From Maribacter sp044594925 (GTDB taxonomy: Bacteria > Bacteroidota > Bacteroidia > Flavobacteriales > Flavobacteriaceae), in NCBI RefSeq assembly GCF_044594925.1, contig NZ_CP138991.1, forward strand, positions 3,348,001-3,412,000: a stretch of DNA of 64,000 nucleotides, written 5' to 3'. The notes under the pieces are model-generated. The model saw only the letters and a list, made by a program, of their open reading frames with translations, did not search any database and had not been told where the DNA came from. Shown here in pieces: positions 25,668 through 35,157 of this stretch. Both the position numbers and the translations under genes were made by a program. The first letter of the stretch is position 1. Each line of letters begins with the position of its first letter.

Positions 25668-26519
25668 TTACCAATCCTTTTCATTCTTAATTTTGGCACC
25701 CTTCACTTTTTTGGCATCAATTTTATCCTGTACTTTTTTCTCAGCATTTTGCATTGCTCTGAGTAAATTCTCTATTTGTTGTTTAGAAAGTTGATTAGGT
25801 CGCGGCTGTTTCTGTTCCTTTGGTTGATCTCCTTGCTCGGGTTTTTTCTTTTGTTCCTCTTTCTTATCCCCATCTCCTTCTTTATTCTCATCTTTCTGCT
25901 CGTCGCCTTTATCTCCTTTGTCGCCTTCGTCCCCCTCGTCCTTTTTATCCTGATCTTTTTTATCCTTATTGTCCCCTTCCTTGTTTTCGTCCTGGTCTTT
26001 TTTGTCTTGGTCTTTCTTATCCTTATTATCGTCGTTTTTGTCCTTGTTATCCTCGTCTTTTTTCAAAAGCTCTTTTGCTAGGGCCAAATTGTATCTTGTT
26101 TCCTCATCCTTGGGATTATTTCTCAAAGCTTCCTTATAGGCCTCTACTGCTTTGGCGTAGTCCTTACGTTTCATAAAAACATTACCCATATTATGGTAGG
26201 CTTTGTGTTTATCTTTTTTACTTGTTGCAGTCTCGCCAGCCTCTTTAAACCTGCCGAAAGCTTCGCTAAACGTAGCATTATTATAATAGGCATTCCCCAA
26301 ATTATAAGGGGCTGCAGCGTTATCTGGGCTTTTTGCAATAGCTTTTCTATAATCTACTTCGGCTTCAATAAAATTGTTCTCGGATAATTTTTTGTTTCCG
26401 TCCCAAGTATGATTAATAGAATTGTTAAGATTCTGCTCTTTTTCCTGTAGTTCTTCCTCTTGGGCAAAGACAAATGCCGACATAAAGAACAAGAGTAGTA
26501 GGTATGTAAACTTTTTCAT
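25668..26519 (-). CDS. batC: BatC-like TPR protein with a long charged tract
   Basis: A 283-residue exported protein: signal peptide MKKFTYLLLLFFMSAFVFAQ, then three to four TPR units (residues 40-160; NAAAPYNLGNAYYNNATFSE, HKAYHNMGNVFMKRKDYAKA), then about 75 residues built of Lys, Asp, Glu, Gly and Asn, and a helical C-terminus (QLSKQQIENLLRAMQNAEKK). The charged tract is low complexity and varies between relatives as I know them. It is between batB and batD with gaps of one and six bases. The opposite strand of the tract is open but meaningless. Confidence 0.85.
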   Translation of the reverse strand: MKKFTYLLLLFFMSAFVFAQEEELQEKEQNLNNSINHTWDGNKKLSENNFIEAEVDYRKAIAKSPDNAAAPYNLGNAYYNNATFSEAFGRFKEAGETATSKKDKHKAYHNMGNVFMKRKDYAKAVEAYKEALRNNPKDEETRYNLALAKELLKKDEDNKDKNDDNKDKKDQDKKDQDENKEGDNKDKKDQDKKDEGDEGDKGDKGDEQKDENKEGDGDKKEEQKKKPEQGDQPKEQKQPRPNQLSKQQIENLLRAMQNAEKKVQDKIDAKKVKGAKIKNEKDW

Positions 26520-26520
26520 T

Positions 26521-27567
26521 TTAGTCGATTTGTTTTTCGTTGAAAAGATTTAATTTCTTGAGCCACTTGGTTTTGCGGTCCAAGATAAAAATATCTAAAA
26601 AAAGGAACAAAAGACCAGCCCCAAGGAACCACTGAAATTGATCCTTGTACTCTGCGAATTGCTTAGCTTCAAATTCTTTTTTATCCATTTGAAGTAATTC
26701 TTCTTTTATAAAGGCTACTGCATCGTCAGTATTTGAACCATCTATATATGAGCCATCACCCTCTTCTGCAATGTCTATTAACACCTCTTGGTTTAATTTT
26801 GTGATGACCACTTCACCTTGCATATCCTTTTTTAAGCTTTCTAGAACGCCATTTCTTTTCAGAGGAATCGGAGCTCCTTTAGGCTTACCTACTCCTATCG
26901 TATATATTTTAATACCCGCTTCAATAGCTTCCTCAACAGCATTTATAGTTTGCCCGCCAGAATGGTCTTCACCATCAGAAATAATAAAAAGCACTCTATT
27001 GGTTTGTTCATCGTCATCATAGAAGGTGGTTGCCAATTCAATGGCCTCATTAATTGCAGTGCCCTGAGAACTCAACATGTTCGTGTTCATTCCTTGTAAA
27101 AACATCTTTGCGGCACCATAATCGGTTGTAATAGGCAATTGCGGAAAGGCTTGCCCTGCATAGGCAATGATACCTACCCTGTCGCTCGCCAATTGATTTA
27201 TAATTTCCGAGACCAGTCTTTTGGCCTTTTCCATTCTATTGGGGGCAATATCTTCCGCCAGCATACTTTTAGAAACGTCGACGGCAAAAACGATATCTAC
27301 GCCCTCTCGTTTTACGGTCTCTAACTTGGTGCCGATTTTAGGATTTACCAAAGCTATAATGAGTCCAGAAAGCCCTAGGAGAAAGAAAAGTAATTTTAGA
27401 GTGCCTTTGTATTGGGATTTATTTGGTGTTAGTCTCCGAAGCAGCAGGCTGTCCGCAAATTTCTTTTGTGTTCTTTTTTTCCAAAGCAATACTAGCAGAA
27501 ATAGCGTTACTATCACCGGAATGATGAAAAGCAAGTAGAAATATATTTTTTCGTCTAATTGAATCAT
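26521..27567 (-). CDS. batB: BatB: VWA-domain membrane protein
   Basis: A 348-residue inner-membrane protein. Two N-terminal membrane segments (residues 8-28 and 55-75) precede a von Willebrand A domain with the MIDAS motif DVSKS in VFAVDVSKSMLAEDIAPNRM, the second metal site in ATDYGAAKM region and IISDGEDHSGG; a last membrane segment lies near residue 320. It partners with BatA in the aerotolerance complex. It lies three bases after batA and one base before batC, so it is certainly co-transcribed. Confidence 0.92.
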   Translation of the reverse strand: MIQLDEKIYFYLLFIIPVIVTLFLLVLLWKKRTQKKFADSLLLRRLTPNKSQYKGTLKLLFFLLGLSGLIIALVNPKIGTKLETVKREGVDIVFAVDVSKSMLAEDIAPNRMEKAKRLVSEIINQLASDRVGIIAYAGQAFPQLPITTDYGAAKMFLQGMNTNMLSSQGTAINEAIELATTFYDDDEQTNRVLFIISDGEDHSGGQTINAVEEAIEAGIKIYTIGVGKPKGAPIPLKRNGVLESLKKDMQGEVVITKLNQEVLIDIAEEGDGSYIDGSNTDDAVAFIKEELLQMDKKEFEAKQFAEYKDQFQWFLGAGLLFLFLDIFILDRKTKWLKKLNLFNEKQID

Positions 27568-27570
27568 AAT

Positions 27571-28569
27571 TTACACAAAACTTCTAAATACCGTATTTCT
27601 TAAAATCCATTCTAAAAGTAATAGCGCACCTGCTATAAGCACCCATGGCCTAAACTTCTCTTCGTACCTATAATATTTGAACTCTTCTATTTCTGTTTTT
27701 TCCAACTTGTTTATCTCGTCGTAAATCTCCTCAAGTGTCTCGTTATCAGTTGCTCTAAAATATTTTCCTCCGGTAACCTGGGCAATATCTTGTAACAATT
27801 CCTCATCTATTTCTACTTGCCGCATGCCATATCTAAAGGATTTATCGGCATTATAGGCAATGGGTGTTAAGGCATTGCCATTGGTGCCTAAACCAATAGT
27901 ATAGGTTTTAATATCAAATTCAATAGCTAGGTCTGCTGCCGTTTGAGGTTCAATAAAGCCAGAATTATTGACACCATCCGTTAAGAGAATAATAATTTTA
28001 CTTTTTGCCTTACTTTCTTTTAGTCGATTTACCGAGGTGGCAAGTCCCATACCTATAGCCGTTCCGTCCTCTAACTGCCCATAGGTTATTTCTCTTAGCG
28101 CTCCTAAAACTATAGATTTATCTGTGGTAATTGGTGTTTTGGTAAAGCTCTCACCGGCATAAGCAACCAATCCAATACGGTCGTTAGGTCTCTTCTTTAT
28201 AAAATTAGCGGCCACTTTTTTAAGTGCGGCCAATCGGTTAGGTTTTAAATCCCTGGCCAACATACTGGAAGAAACATCAATGGCAATTACGATATCTATA
28301 CCCTTTGTTGTCTTTGTTCTTGTTGAAATATCTTCTGTCTGTGGTCTTGCCATGGCAACTATGATGGCTGCCAAGGCTAAAAGCCTTAAAAGGAAAAGTA
28401 AATGTTTTAGTTTGGGTAAAAAGCTACTATGGGCAAATGCGTCGATAGTAGCTATCCGTACCGAGGCGTTTTGTTCTTTTTGCTTAAAAATATACCACAG
28501 TATGGCTAATGGCAGTAGTAGAAAAAGCCAAAAGAAATCGGGATTTGCAAAAGATATATTCTCTAACAT
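27571..28569 (-). CDS. batA: BatA: VWA-domain membrane protein
   Basis: A 332-residue sister of BatB with two N-terminal membrane segments, a VWA domain with MIDAS motif DVSSS in VIAIDVSSSMLARDLKPNRL, IILLTDGVNNSGF, and a C-terminal membrane segment (RPWVLIAGALLLLEWILRN). The domain order and neighbours identify BatA. Function in Bacteroides fragilis is linked to aerotolerance by name and mutant phenotype; the molecular role is unresolved. The stop is directly before the start of batB (three bases). Confidence 0.92.
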   Translation of the reverse strand: MLENISFANPDFFWLFLLLPLAILWYIFKQKEQNASVRIATIDAFAHSSFLPKLKHLLFLLRLLALAAIIVAMARPQTEDISTRTKTTKGIDIVIAIDVSSSMLARDLKPNRLAALKKVAANFIKKRPNDRIGLVAYAGESFTKTPITTDKSIVLGALREITYGQLEDGTAIGMGLATSVNRLKESKAKSKIIILLTDGVNNSGFIEPQTAADLAIEFDIKTYTIGLGTNGNALTPIAYNADKSFRYGMRQVEIDEELLQDIAQVTGGKYFRATDNETLEEIYDEINKLEKTEIEEFKYYRYEEKFRPWVLIAGALLLLEWILRNTVFRSFV

Positions 28570-30234
28570 TTAAACTTCCGTTTTTACCTCTACCGTAGTT
28601 AATATTCTGTCTACAATTTCTTGTGCGTAGGTGTCATCATCTAACCAGGTTATGATAATGTATTGCTGAAAACCTTTGCCGCCAAATAAGAGTACCGTAT
28701 ATTTTCCTTTAATGAGCTCCTCAGACTCTGGCACGGCAAATTTTCCACTACCGAATATTTTTTGGCCCTTTACACCGCTCATGGTAGTGAACTCCTCTTG
28801 TTTGGTAATGATATTTTTGGCCCCTTGACTTTCAAAACCTTTGATAATCTGTTCTAAGGTTTTTCCAAAATCTGGTTCTGCCTCTGGGTTCATGGTAACC
28901 GAAGTGGTACCAATAGTAAAGAGGCCAATGGAACTTCTGTAAGCAAAAGCTTGTATATCTGTAATTGTGGCTTTGGCCTCCGGGGGCAACTTTACATCTT
29001 GCCGCACCAGCACTTTTGGTGTTTCTAGAACAATAGGAGGGTAGCCGTATGCGCTAGAGATCCAATCGCTTTCCAGTAATTCTTTTGTTGGGTGTCCAAG
29101 AACAGTATCCTTCAGATAGGTAAACCCAAATTTAAATCCTGCTATGGTCGTGCCAATAAGAAGTATTGCCGCCAAGGAAGCTATTCCAATAATCAACTTT
29201 TTCTTTTGTTTTTTCCGTTCTAACTCTTCTTGGTATTCTGCCAATTGCATTAATTCTTCTTCCGTGGGCTCTGGCAGAGCATCATGGGTCTGCACTACAA
29301 TTTGCTCCACTAGTTTTCTGTCGCGTTCCGCAATAGAGGTAGAAGGTTTTGATTTAGCAAATTTTACTAAATCTGCTGTCTGTAAAATATTTTTGAACTG
29401 GTCAATCGTATCTTTCTCTAAATCTAATTCACCGGAATCCCGAAGTAATTCTAATTTATCTATCAATTGTCCGGTAGTACTTTCCAGGGCAGATACATGT
29501 GCATCTTCTTCCAAGTAGGAGCGGACGATCGTGGTTAGCTCGGAATAGTATTCTTTAAATTCGTCTTGAATAAGATATTTCGAATTTTCTAGGCGTTTTA
29601 ACTCTAACAGCGCACGGTCATAAGGTGGTAAAAGCGCTTCCTTCTCCTCCTCGCTCAGTGGCTTTTTACGAAGTACGAACCAGTAAAAGAATCCACCAAG
29701 AATTGCAAGAATTAGAAGTCCTATCAACAGATATTTCCATAAATCCCTATTATTTTTTTCAACGGAAATCAATGGTTTTATATCGTACAAATTTTGGGCA
29801 ATAGTATCAACAGGAACGGTAGCGACGTCAATGAATAGGGAATCCGTAAAATATCCGGTACCATTAATCTCTATGCGTTGGGGGGGCAATTTGTATCTGC
29901 CAGAGTCAAATTGCGTCAGGGCATATATTTTCTGTAGTGTAAGTCTATCCTTTTTTCTTGTCGTATCCGTGGCATAAGCTTCAACGGTTTCCAAAGGTGA
30001 AAATGTTTGTCCTTCCGGAAATATTACTTGGTCCGTGGTATCTACCTCAACGTTAACGGTCCACTGAACTTGGTCACCAATTTTTATAAAGGTGGTATCT
30101 ACCTCAGTGGTAATTTTGGGTTGTTCCTGTGCGGATAATGTGCAGACCGTTAGAAAAAAGCATAACAATCCTGTTCGTTTTAATAAAAGCGAACAATGCT
30201 GATTTATATGCGTAAAATTTCTATAGCTCATCAC
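28570..30234 (-). CDS. Large Bat-operon membrane protein (BatD/DUF4381-like)
   Basis: A 554-residue protein found in the same place in other Bacteroidota Bat operons. After a signal peptide come a beta domain (residues 40-150; VDTTFIKIGDQVQWTVNVEV), a membrane segment (LWKYLLIGLLILAILGGFFYW), a helical cytoplasmic part like DUF4381 (PYDRALLELKRLE, YYSELTTIVRSYLEED) and a second membrane segment near 350, then a C-terminal domain (about 380-550) that I do not recognise. It overlaps the upstream DUF58 gene by four bases (ATGATGA) and its stop abuts batA. Met2 is an equally good start. Confidence 0.8.
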   Translation of the reverse strand: MMSYRNFTHINQHCSLLLKRTGLLCFFLTVCTLSAQEQPKITTEVDTTFIKIGDQVQWTVNVEVDTTDQVIFPEGQTFSPLETVEAYATDTTRKKDRLTLQKIYALTQFDSGRYKLPPQRIEINGTGYFTDSLFIDVATVPVDTIAQNLYDIKPLISVEKNNRDLWKYLLIGLLILAILGGFFYWFVLRKKPLSEEEKEALLPPYDRALLELKRLENSKYLIQDEFKEYYSELTTIVRSYLEEDAHVSALESTTGQLIDKLELLRDSGELDLEKDTIDQFKNILQTADLVKFAKSKPSTSIAERDRKLVEQIVVQTHDALPEPTEEELMQLAEYQEELERKKQKKKLIIGIASLAAILLIGTTIAGFKFGFTYLKDTVLGHPTKELLESDWISSAYGYPPIVLETPKVLVRQDVKLPPEAKATITDIQAFAYRSSIGLFTIGTTSVTMNPEAEPDFGKTLEQIIKGFESQGAKNIITKQEEFTTMSGVKGQKIFGSGKFAVPESEELIKGKYTVLLFGGKGFQQYIIITWLDDDTYAQEIVDRILTTVEVKTEV

Positions 30235-31097
30235 CCCCTTCGTTTAAAATATCCTAATAGCTTCTTCACATAGCTTTCATCTACCCTACAATCTAAAACG
30301 CCACAGCCAGATTTCGTAAAGGTCTCTTTGAAATAAGTAACACGTTCGTTATGAAATTTAGCGTAGGAATTACGTACTTTTTTGGACTGCGTATTCACAA
30401 GTTTTAGCGTTCCTGTTTCTGCATCTTGCATTTGAACCATTCCTAAATTAGGAATACGCTCTTCCCGTTCGTCATAAACTCGTATTCCGGTGACATCGTG
30501 TTTGTTCCCGGTAATTTTTAAGGTACGTTCATAGTTAGAAGCAATGAAATCCGAAAGCACAAAAACTATGGCTTTTTTCTTCATAACATTGGTGAGGTAC
30601 TTTAATGCTTCTGCAATATCGGTCTTATTACTCTTGGGCTTAAATTCCAGTAACTCCCGAATAATTCTAAGAACGTGTGTCTTTCCTTTTTTAGGTGGAA
30701 TAAAGAGCTCTACTTGGTCAGAGAACAAGATAAGCCCCACCTTATCGTTGTTCTGCAAGGCACTAAATGCTAATGTGGCAGAAATTTCGGTAATGATTTC
30801 GTTCTTAAATTGATTAGTGGTTCCAAAAAGTTCCGAACCACTGATATCTACCAAAAGCATCATAGTAAGCTCGCGTTCCTCTTCGAAAATCTTAACATAG
30901 GGCTCGTTATACCTAGCCGTAACGTTCCAATCTATACTCCGAACATCATCTCCAAATTGATATTGGCGCACCTCACTAAAAGTCATACCTCTTCCCTTGA
31001 ACGTAGAGTGATATTCCCCACCAAAAATATGGTCGGAGAGACGTCTTGTCTTTATCTCTATTTTACGAACTTTTTTGAGTAATTCTTTAGTATCCAT
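30231..31097 (-). CDS. DUF58 protein of the Bat operon
   Basis: A 288-residue cytoplasmic protein: DUF58 core RGMTFSEVRQYQFGDDVRSIDWNVTA followed by a VWA-like region with MMLLVDISGSELFG (MIDAS-type DxSGS) and IVFVLSDFIAS. Genes of this family always travel with a MoxR ATPase, which precedes it here by 125 bp. The pair is thought to insert metal or remodel VWA partners. The gene overlaps the next one by four bases. Confidence 0.93.
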   Translation of the reverse strand: MDTKELLKKVRKIEIKTRRLSDHIFGGEYHSTFKGRGMTFSEVRQYQFGDDVRSIDWNVTARYNEPYVKIFEEERELTMMLLVDISGSELFGTTNQFKNEIITEISATLAFSALQNNDKVGLILFSDQVELFIPPKKGKTHVLRIIRELLEFKPKSNKTDIAEALKYLTNVMKKKAIVFVLSDFIASNYERTLKITGNKHDVTGIRVYDEREERIPNLGMVQMQDAETGTLKLVNTQSKKVRNSYAKFHNERVTYFKETFTKSGCGVLDCRVDESYVKKLLGYFKRRG

Positions 31098-31222
31098 AAG
31101 CCATCTAGCTCCTCAAGTGAGAAGTAGTTCTAACTATTTTTGAACTTGAAATAATAATTTGAAAATCTGCATATAAAATTGAATTTACGAACGGCCATCT
31201 TTTAAGCTGAGCGGCTTAAGAC

Positions 31223-32224
31223 CTATGGTACCTCAATTTCGTTTACAATTTTGTTTATGATTTCTTCCGAGGTTATGTTTTCTGCCTCGGCTTCGTAAGT
31301 AATACCTATTCTATGCCTTAAAACATCGTGAACAACTGCCCTTACATCCTCTGGCACTACATATCCTCTTCGTTTTATAAAGGCATAACATTTAGCTGCA
31401 TTGCCAAGATTAATGCTTCCCCTTGGTGACGCTCCAAAACTGATAAGCGGCTTTAGATTTTCAAGATTGTATTTTTCGGGATATCTCGTAGCAAATACAA
31501 TATCTAGAATATACTTTTCAATTTTCTCGTCCATGTAAACTTCACGAACGGCTTTTTGTGCACTTAGTATTTGTTTTAAGGAAACAACTGGTTTTACAGT
31601 CTCATAATTCCCTAATAGATTTTGGCGCATAACTAACTGCTCCTCGTTCATTTTTGGATAATCTATGACTGTTTTCAGCATAAAACGGTCTACCTGAGCT
31701 TCGGGTAAGGGGTAGGTGCCTTCTTGTTCCACAGGGTTTTGTGTGGCCATTACCAAGAAAGGCTTATCCAAAATAAAAGTTTCATCGCCAATAGTAACTT
31801 GTTTTTCCTGCATGGCTTCCAGCAATGCAGATTGTACTTTGGCCGGGGCACGGTTAATTTCATCCGCCAAAACAAAATTGGCGAAGATGGGACCTTTCTT
31901 AATAGAGAAGTCGTTCTCTTTCATATTGTAGATCATAGTTCCTACAACATCTGCCGGCAAAAGGTCCGGAGTAAACTGTATTCTACTAAAACTACCTTTA
32001 ACTGCTTTTGAAAGTGTATTTATAGCCAAGGTCTTTGCTAAACCAGGCACACCTTCCAATAAAATATGCCCTTGGCCCAACAATCCTATGAGCAATCTCT
32101 CGATCATGTGTTTTTGACCAACGATGACCTTGTTCATTTCAATAACAAGTAAATCTATAAAAGCACTTTCCTGAGCTATTTTCTCATTCACGGCGCTGAT
32201 ATCAACAGTAGTATTTTCTTCCAT
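31223..32224 (-). CDS. moxR: MoxR-family AAA+ ATPase
   Basis: A 333-residue AAA+ ATPase that leads the operon. Walker A is GVPGLAKT, Walker B VLADEINRAP, sensor 1 ATQNPVEQEGTYPLPEAQ, and sensor 2 SPRGSINLG. It starts 159 bp from a divergent aldo/keto reductase gene. MoxR proteins act as chaperones for VWA-domain partners, which are encoded downstream (BatA, BatB, DUF58). Confidence in family and context is high; the client is unproven. Confidence 0.95.
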   Translation of the reverse strand: MEENTTVDISAVNEKIAQESAFIDLLVIEMNKVIVGQKHMIERLLIGLLGQGHILLEGVPGLAKTLAINTLSKAVKGSFSRIQFTPDLLPADVVGTMIYNMKENDFSIKKGPIFANFVLADEINRAPAKVQSALLEAMQEKQVTIGDETFILDKPFLVMATQNPVEQEGTYPLPEAQVDRFMLKTVIDYPKMNEEQLVMRQNLLGNYETVKPVVSLKQILSAQKAVREVYMDEKIEKYILDIVFATRYPEKYNLENLKPLISFGASPRGSINLGNAAKCYAFIKRRGYVVPEDVRAVVHDVLRHRIGITYEAEAENITSEEIINKIVNEIEVP

Positions 32225-32382
32225 TTATCAGGTTATATTTTGGGTAATTTACGCTTATAATTTTAACAGTTGTGCAAATTGAAAATTTATTCATTGTGTA
32301 GCTGTTAACGATTGGTTAAAAAATGTGAAAACCCCTTGTTTTTATGAAGTATTTAAGGGATTCTTTTTAATTTCATGCGCTT

Positions 32383-33258
32383 ATGAAGCAGATAACAAAA
32401 TATTCTAGAATTATTGCGGGCACAATGACCTGGGGGAATTGGGGAAAACAATTAGCTACAGATCAAATGATTGCCTTAATGAACAGCTGTCTGGAGTTGA
32501 ACATTACTACTTTTGACCACGCTGATATTTATGGCGATTATACAACAGAAGAACAGTTTGGCACAGCATTTAATAAAAGTGCTATCTCGCGAGAGGAGAT
32601 ACAGTTAATTACAAAATGTGGAATTCAATTTGATGCTAAGGCTAGAAGCAATAGGGTAAAACACTACAACTACGACAAGGATTATATTGTTTGGTCTGCA
32701 GAGCGCTCCTTAAAATTACTAAAATCCGAATACTTAGACGTACTACTCTTACACCGACCAAGCCCATTAATGCAACCGAGTGAGATTGCCGAAGCAATTA
32801 TGCAGCTAAAGAAAGATGGTAAAATAAGGCAGTTCGGGGTTTCCAATTTTACTCCTTCCCAAATAGCCTTGCTAGAGACCGTTCTGCCGGTAGAGGGCAA
32901 TCAGGTAGAGTATTCGCTTACGACAAATGAGGTGATGAACAACGGTATTTTAAATGATTGTTTGTCCAATAAACGTATGGCCATGTCCTGGAGCCCTCTG
33001 GGAGCTTACTTTAGGGAAGAAACCGAGCAAACAAAACGTATAAGGAAAATATTGAATAATCTTTGCGAAAAGTACGAGGCTAGTGAAGATCAATTATTGT
33101 TAAGCTGGGTTTTAAAGCATCCTTCCAAAATTCACCCCGTTGTTGGGACAGCTACACCAGAGCGATTGGCACTTGCTATGAAAGCTGTGGAAATTGATTT
33201 AGAATTGGAAGATTGGTTTTTACTTTTAGAAGCAAGTAACGGAAATGAAGTAGCTTAA
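32383..33258 (+). CDS. Aldo/keto reductase
   Basis: A 291-residue NADPH-dependent oxidoreductase of the YdhF type. The AKR tetrad is visible: Asp and Tyr in DHADIYGDY, Lys in ITKCG and His in LLLHRPSP. The NADP-binding end includes HPVVGTATPERL. Length is typical. It is followed by an SDR gene 10 bp later and divergent from the Bat operon, so it probably forms a unit with the SDR and the AlbA_2 gene. The substrate is unknown. Confidence 0.93.
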   Translation: MKQITKYSRIIAGTMTWGNWGKQLATDQMIALMNSCLELNITTFDHADIYGDYTTEEQFGTAFNKSAISREEIQLITKCGIQFDAKARSNRVKHYNYDKDYIVWSAERSLKLLKSEYLDVLLLHRPSPLMQPSEIAEAIMQLKKDGKIRQFGVSNFTPSQIALLETVLPVEGNQVEYSLTTNEVMNNGILNDCLSNKRMAMSWSPLGAYFREETEQTKRIRKILNNLCEKYEASEDQLLLSWVLKHPSKIHPVVGTATPERLALAMKAVEIDLELEDWFLLLEASNGNEVA

Positions 33259-33268
33259 AAAAGAAAAT

Positions 33269-34024
33269 ATGAGTAATACTGTATTTATAACAGGAGCCAC
33301 TAGCGGCATAGGAAAAGCCACCGCCGAACTATTTGCAACGCATAAGTTTAAACTAATACTTTGCGGTAGAAGGCAAGAAAGATTGGATGTTTTAAACGAA
33401 CAGTTGAGCACTTTGACAGCCGTTCATACCTTAAATTTTGATGTGCGCGATAAAGAGGCGGTTCAGAACGCTATCGATTCTCTACCGAAGGAATTTTCGA
33501 AAATCTCGATTTTAATAAACAATGCCGGAAATGCTCATGGGCTAGACACCATACAGGACGGAAGTATAACGGATTGGGATGCCATGTTAGACATTAATGT
33601 CAAAGGATTATTATATGTCTCTAAAGCAATTATTCCAAAAATGATTGCACAAAATAATGGTCATATCATTAATATAGGCTCTACTGCGGGCAAAGAAGTG
33701 TATCCTAAGGGCAACGTATATTGTGCCAGTAAACATGCGGTTGATGCCATTAATCAGGGTATGCGTATTGATTTAAACCAACACGGTATCCGTGTAGGAG
33801 CCGTTAATCCTGGTTTAGTAGAGACAGAATTCAGTCAAGTACGTTTTAAAGGGGATGACAAACGTGCGGAAAATGTGTACAAGGGCTTTGACGCGCTAAG
33901 ACCAGAGGATATTGCAGATGTCATTCACTTTGTGGTTACCAGACCGTATCATGTAAATATTGCGGATTTAGTGGTAATGCCAACAGCCCAAGCTTCCTCA
34001 ACCATAGTCAACAAGAAATTATGA
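33269..34024 (+). CDS. Short-chain dehydrogenase/reductase
   Basis: A 251-residue classical SDR. Glycine-rich GATSGIGKATAE binds NADP (Arg in CGRRQERLD favours NADPH), NNAGNAHG is the structural motif, and the catalytic Ser-Tyr-Lys is in NIGSTAG and YCASKHA. It resembles the YdfG/3-hydroxy acid dehydrogenase branch (for example serine or malonic semialdehyde reductase), which is inferred from length and motif form. It overlaps the next gene by four bases (ATGA). Confidence 0.93.
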   Translation: MSNTVFITGATSGIGKATAELFATHKFKLILCGRRQERLDVLNEQLSTLTAVHTLNFDVRDKEAVQNAIDSLPKEFSKISILINNAGNAHGLDTIQDGSITDWDAMLDINVKGLLYVSKAIIPKMIAQNNGHIINIGSTAGKEVYPKGNVYCASKHAVDAINQGMRIDLNQHGIRVGAVNPGLVETEFSQVRFKGDDKRAENVYKGFDALRPEDIADVIHFVVTRPYHVNIADLVVMPTAQASSTIVNKKL

Positions 34025-35157
34025 TCAATAAACGCTTATTGGTCAAGAACTTGCTCGCCCATAATGATGAGAATAGTTTCTACGACAAAAAGCGTTTTAT
34101 AGGAATAGGAGAAAAAGAGGGAAAGGCAAAATTTCTAAAACACGTTTGTGCCTTGGCCAATAGTAATCCCAAAAACAACTCGTTTATTGTTGCTGGTGTA
34201 GAGGATGAAGACAATACAATCGTTGGAGTTGATTTTTTTGATGATAGCAAGATTCAAAATTTGGTGAACGCCTATTTGGATAATCCACCACTTATTTCAT
34301 ACGAGAATATTCCATTTCCACATTTGGTAGAAGGTAAGGTAGTAGGCCTTGTCACCATTAAATCTAATGGCAATATCTGTTCTTTGCGTAAAAATATCTG
34401 GAAGTATTACGGAGGCTCTGTCTTTTTTAGAGAAGGTAGCATAAGCCTTCCTAAGGCCTATGACATAGAATTGAAGGATATAAATTCAAAAACTGTTGCT
34501 ACTATAGAACAGCATGCTCGGAACAATATAGAGTTCACATTAGATGGCGTAATAGATTTTATTAATCACCGGCACAAAGATTTGCAGAGCCACTATAAAG
34601 TTTTTAAAGAGCAGTTTGTGGTATGTTGGGCGGGAAACAAAAAAGAAGTCAAAGGACAAACGTATTACTACAGGGTAGACATCGAATTAATTAACGAGCA
34701 AGTAAAGCTGTTCTATTCCAATCTGGATGAGGTAACCATAACCTATGACGACCACAGCTTTACAACAATGGAGTATGTTCAATTAGGTTTGGCCGGTGAA
34801 CAAAATTACTATCCTTTAGAAGAGCTGGTTATTACCTTTAGAGATAATGGTACGTATCAAATACAGACCGATTTGGTTTTTAAACCGCCCAGTTATAACA
34901 AGAAGATCTTACACCATATCTACAATACCAACAACAGTATACTAGCTAAAATCAATAAAGGCATATCCTTAAAAGCTGTTGAAAAGGAAGATTTAATTCA
35001 CCTTCCCGATACGTACTTAATTTGTTATTTAAACGGTTTTGAAGAGGCCAGACAACAAATGGAAATAGCAAGAGGAATTGTTAAAGAAAAGTTTCCAAAG
35101 GTATATATCGCATTAAAAGCGGCTTTGCGAATCTTAAGAAAAGTAGATTATAATTAA
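34021..35157 (+). CDS. AlbA_2-domain (Schlafen-like) ATP-binding protein
   Basis: A 378-residue cytoplasmic protein. The N-terminal third has the AlbA_2/Schlafen form: EKEGKAKFLKHVCALANSNP, then SFIVAGVEDEDNTIVGVDFFDD, followed by FREGSISLPK. The rest matches no family I can name. AlbA_2 domains occur in putative transcription regulators and in Schlafen nucleases, and are often called ATP-binding proteins. It overlaps the SDR by four bases, so the two are coupled. It converges with the amylosucrase gene with a four-base overlap of ends. Confidence 0.75.
   Translation: MINKRLLVKNLLAHNDENSFYDKKRFIGIGEKEGKAKFLKHVCALANSNPKNNSFIVAGVEDEDNTIVGVDFFDDSKIQNLVNAYLDNPPLISYENIPFPHLVEGKVVGLVTIKSNGNICSLRKNIWKYYGGSVFFREGSISLPKAYDIELKDINSKTVATIEQHARNNIEFTLDGVIDFINHRHKDLQSHYKVFKEQFVVCWAGNKKEVKGQTYYYRVDIELINEQVKLFYSNLDEVTITYDDHSFTTMEYVQLGLAGEQNYYPLEELVITFRDNGTYQIQTDLVFKPPSYNKKILHHIYNTNNSILAKINKGISLKAVEKEDLIHLPDTYLICYLNGFEEARQQMEIARGIVKEKFPKVYIALKAALRILRKVDYN

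Noticed and set aside
25776..26176. Long open frames on the plus strand, opposite batC, coding for hydrophobic Leu/Phe-rich proteins
   Set aside because: They are the antisense of the low-complexity K/D/E tract of BatC. The open frames come from composition, without a promoter or start context.
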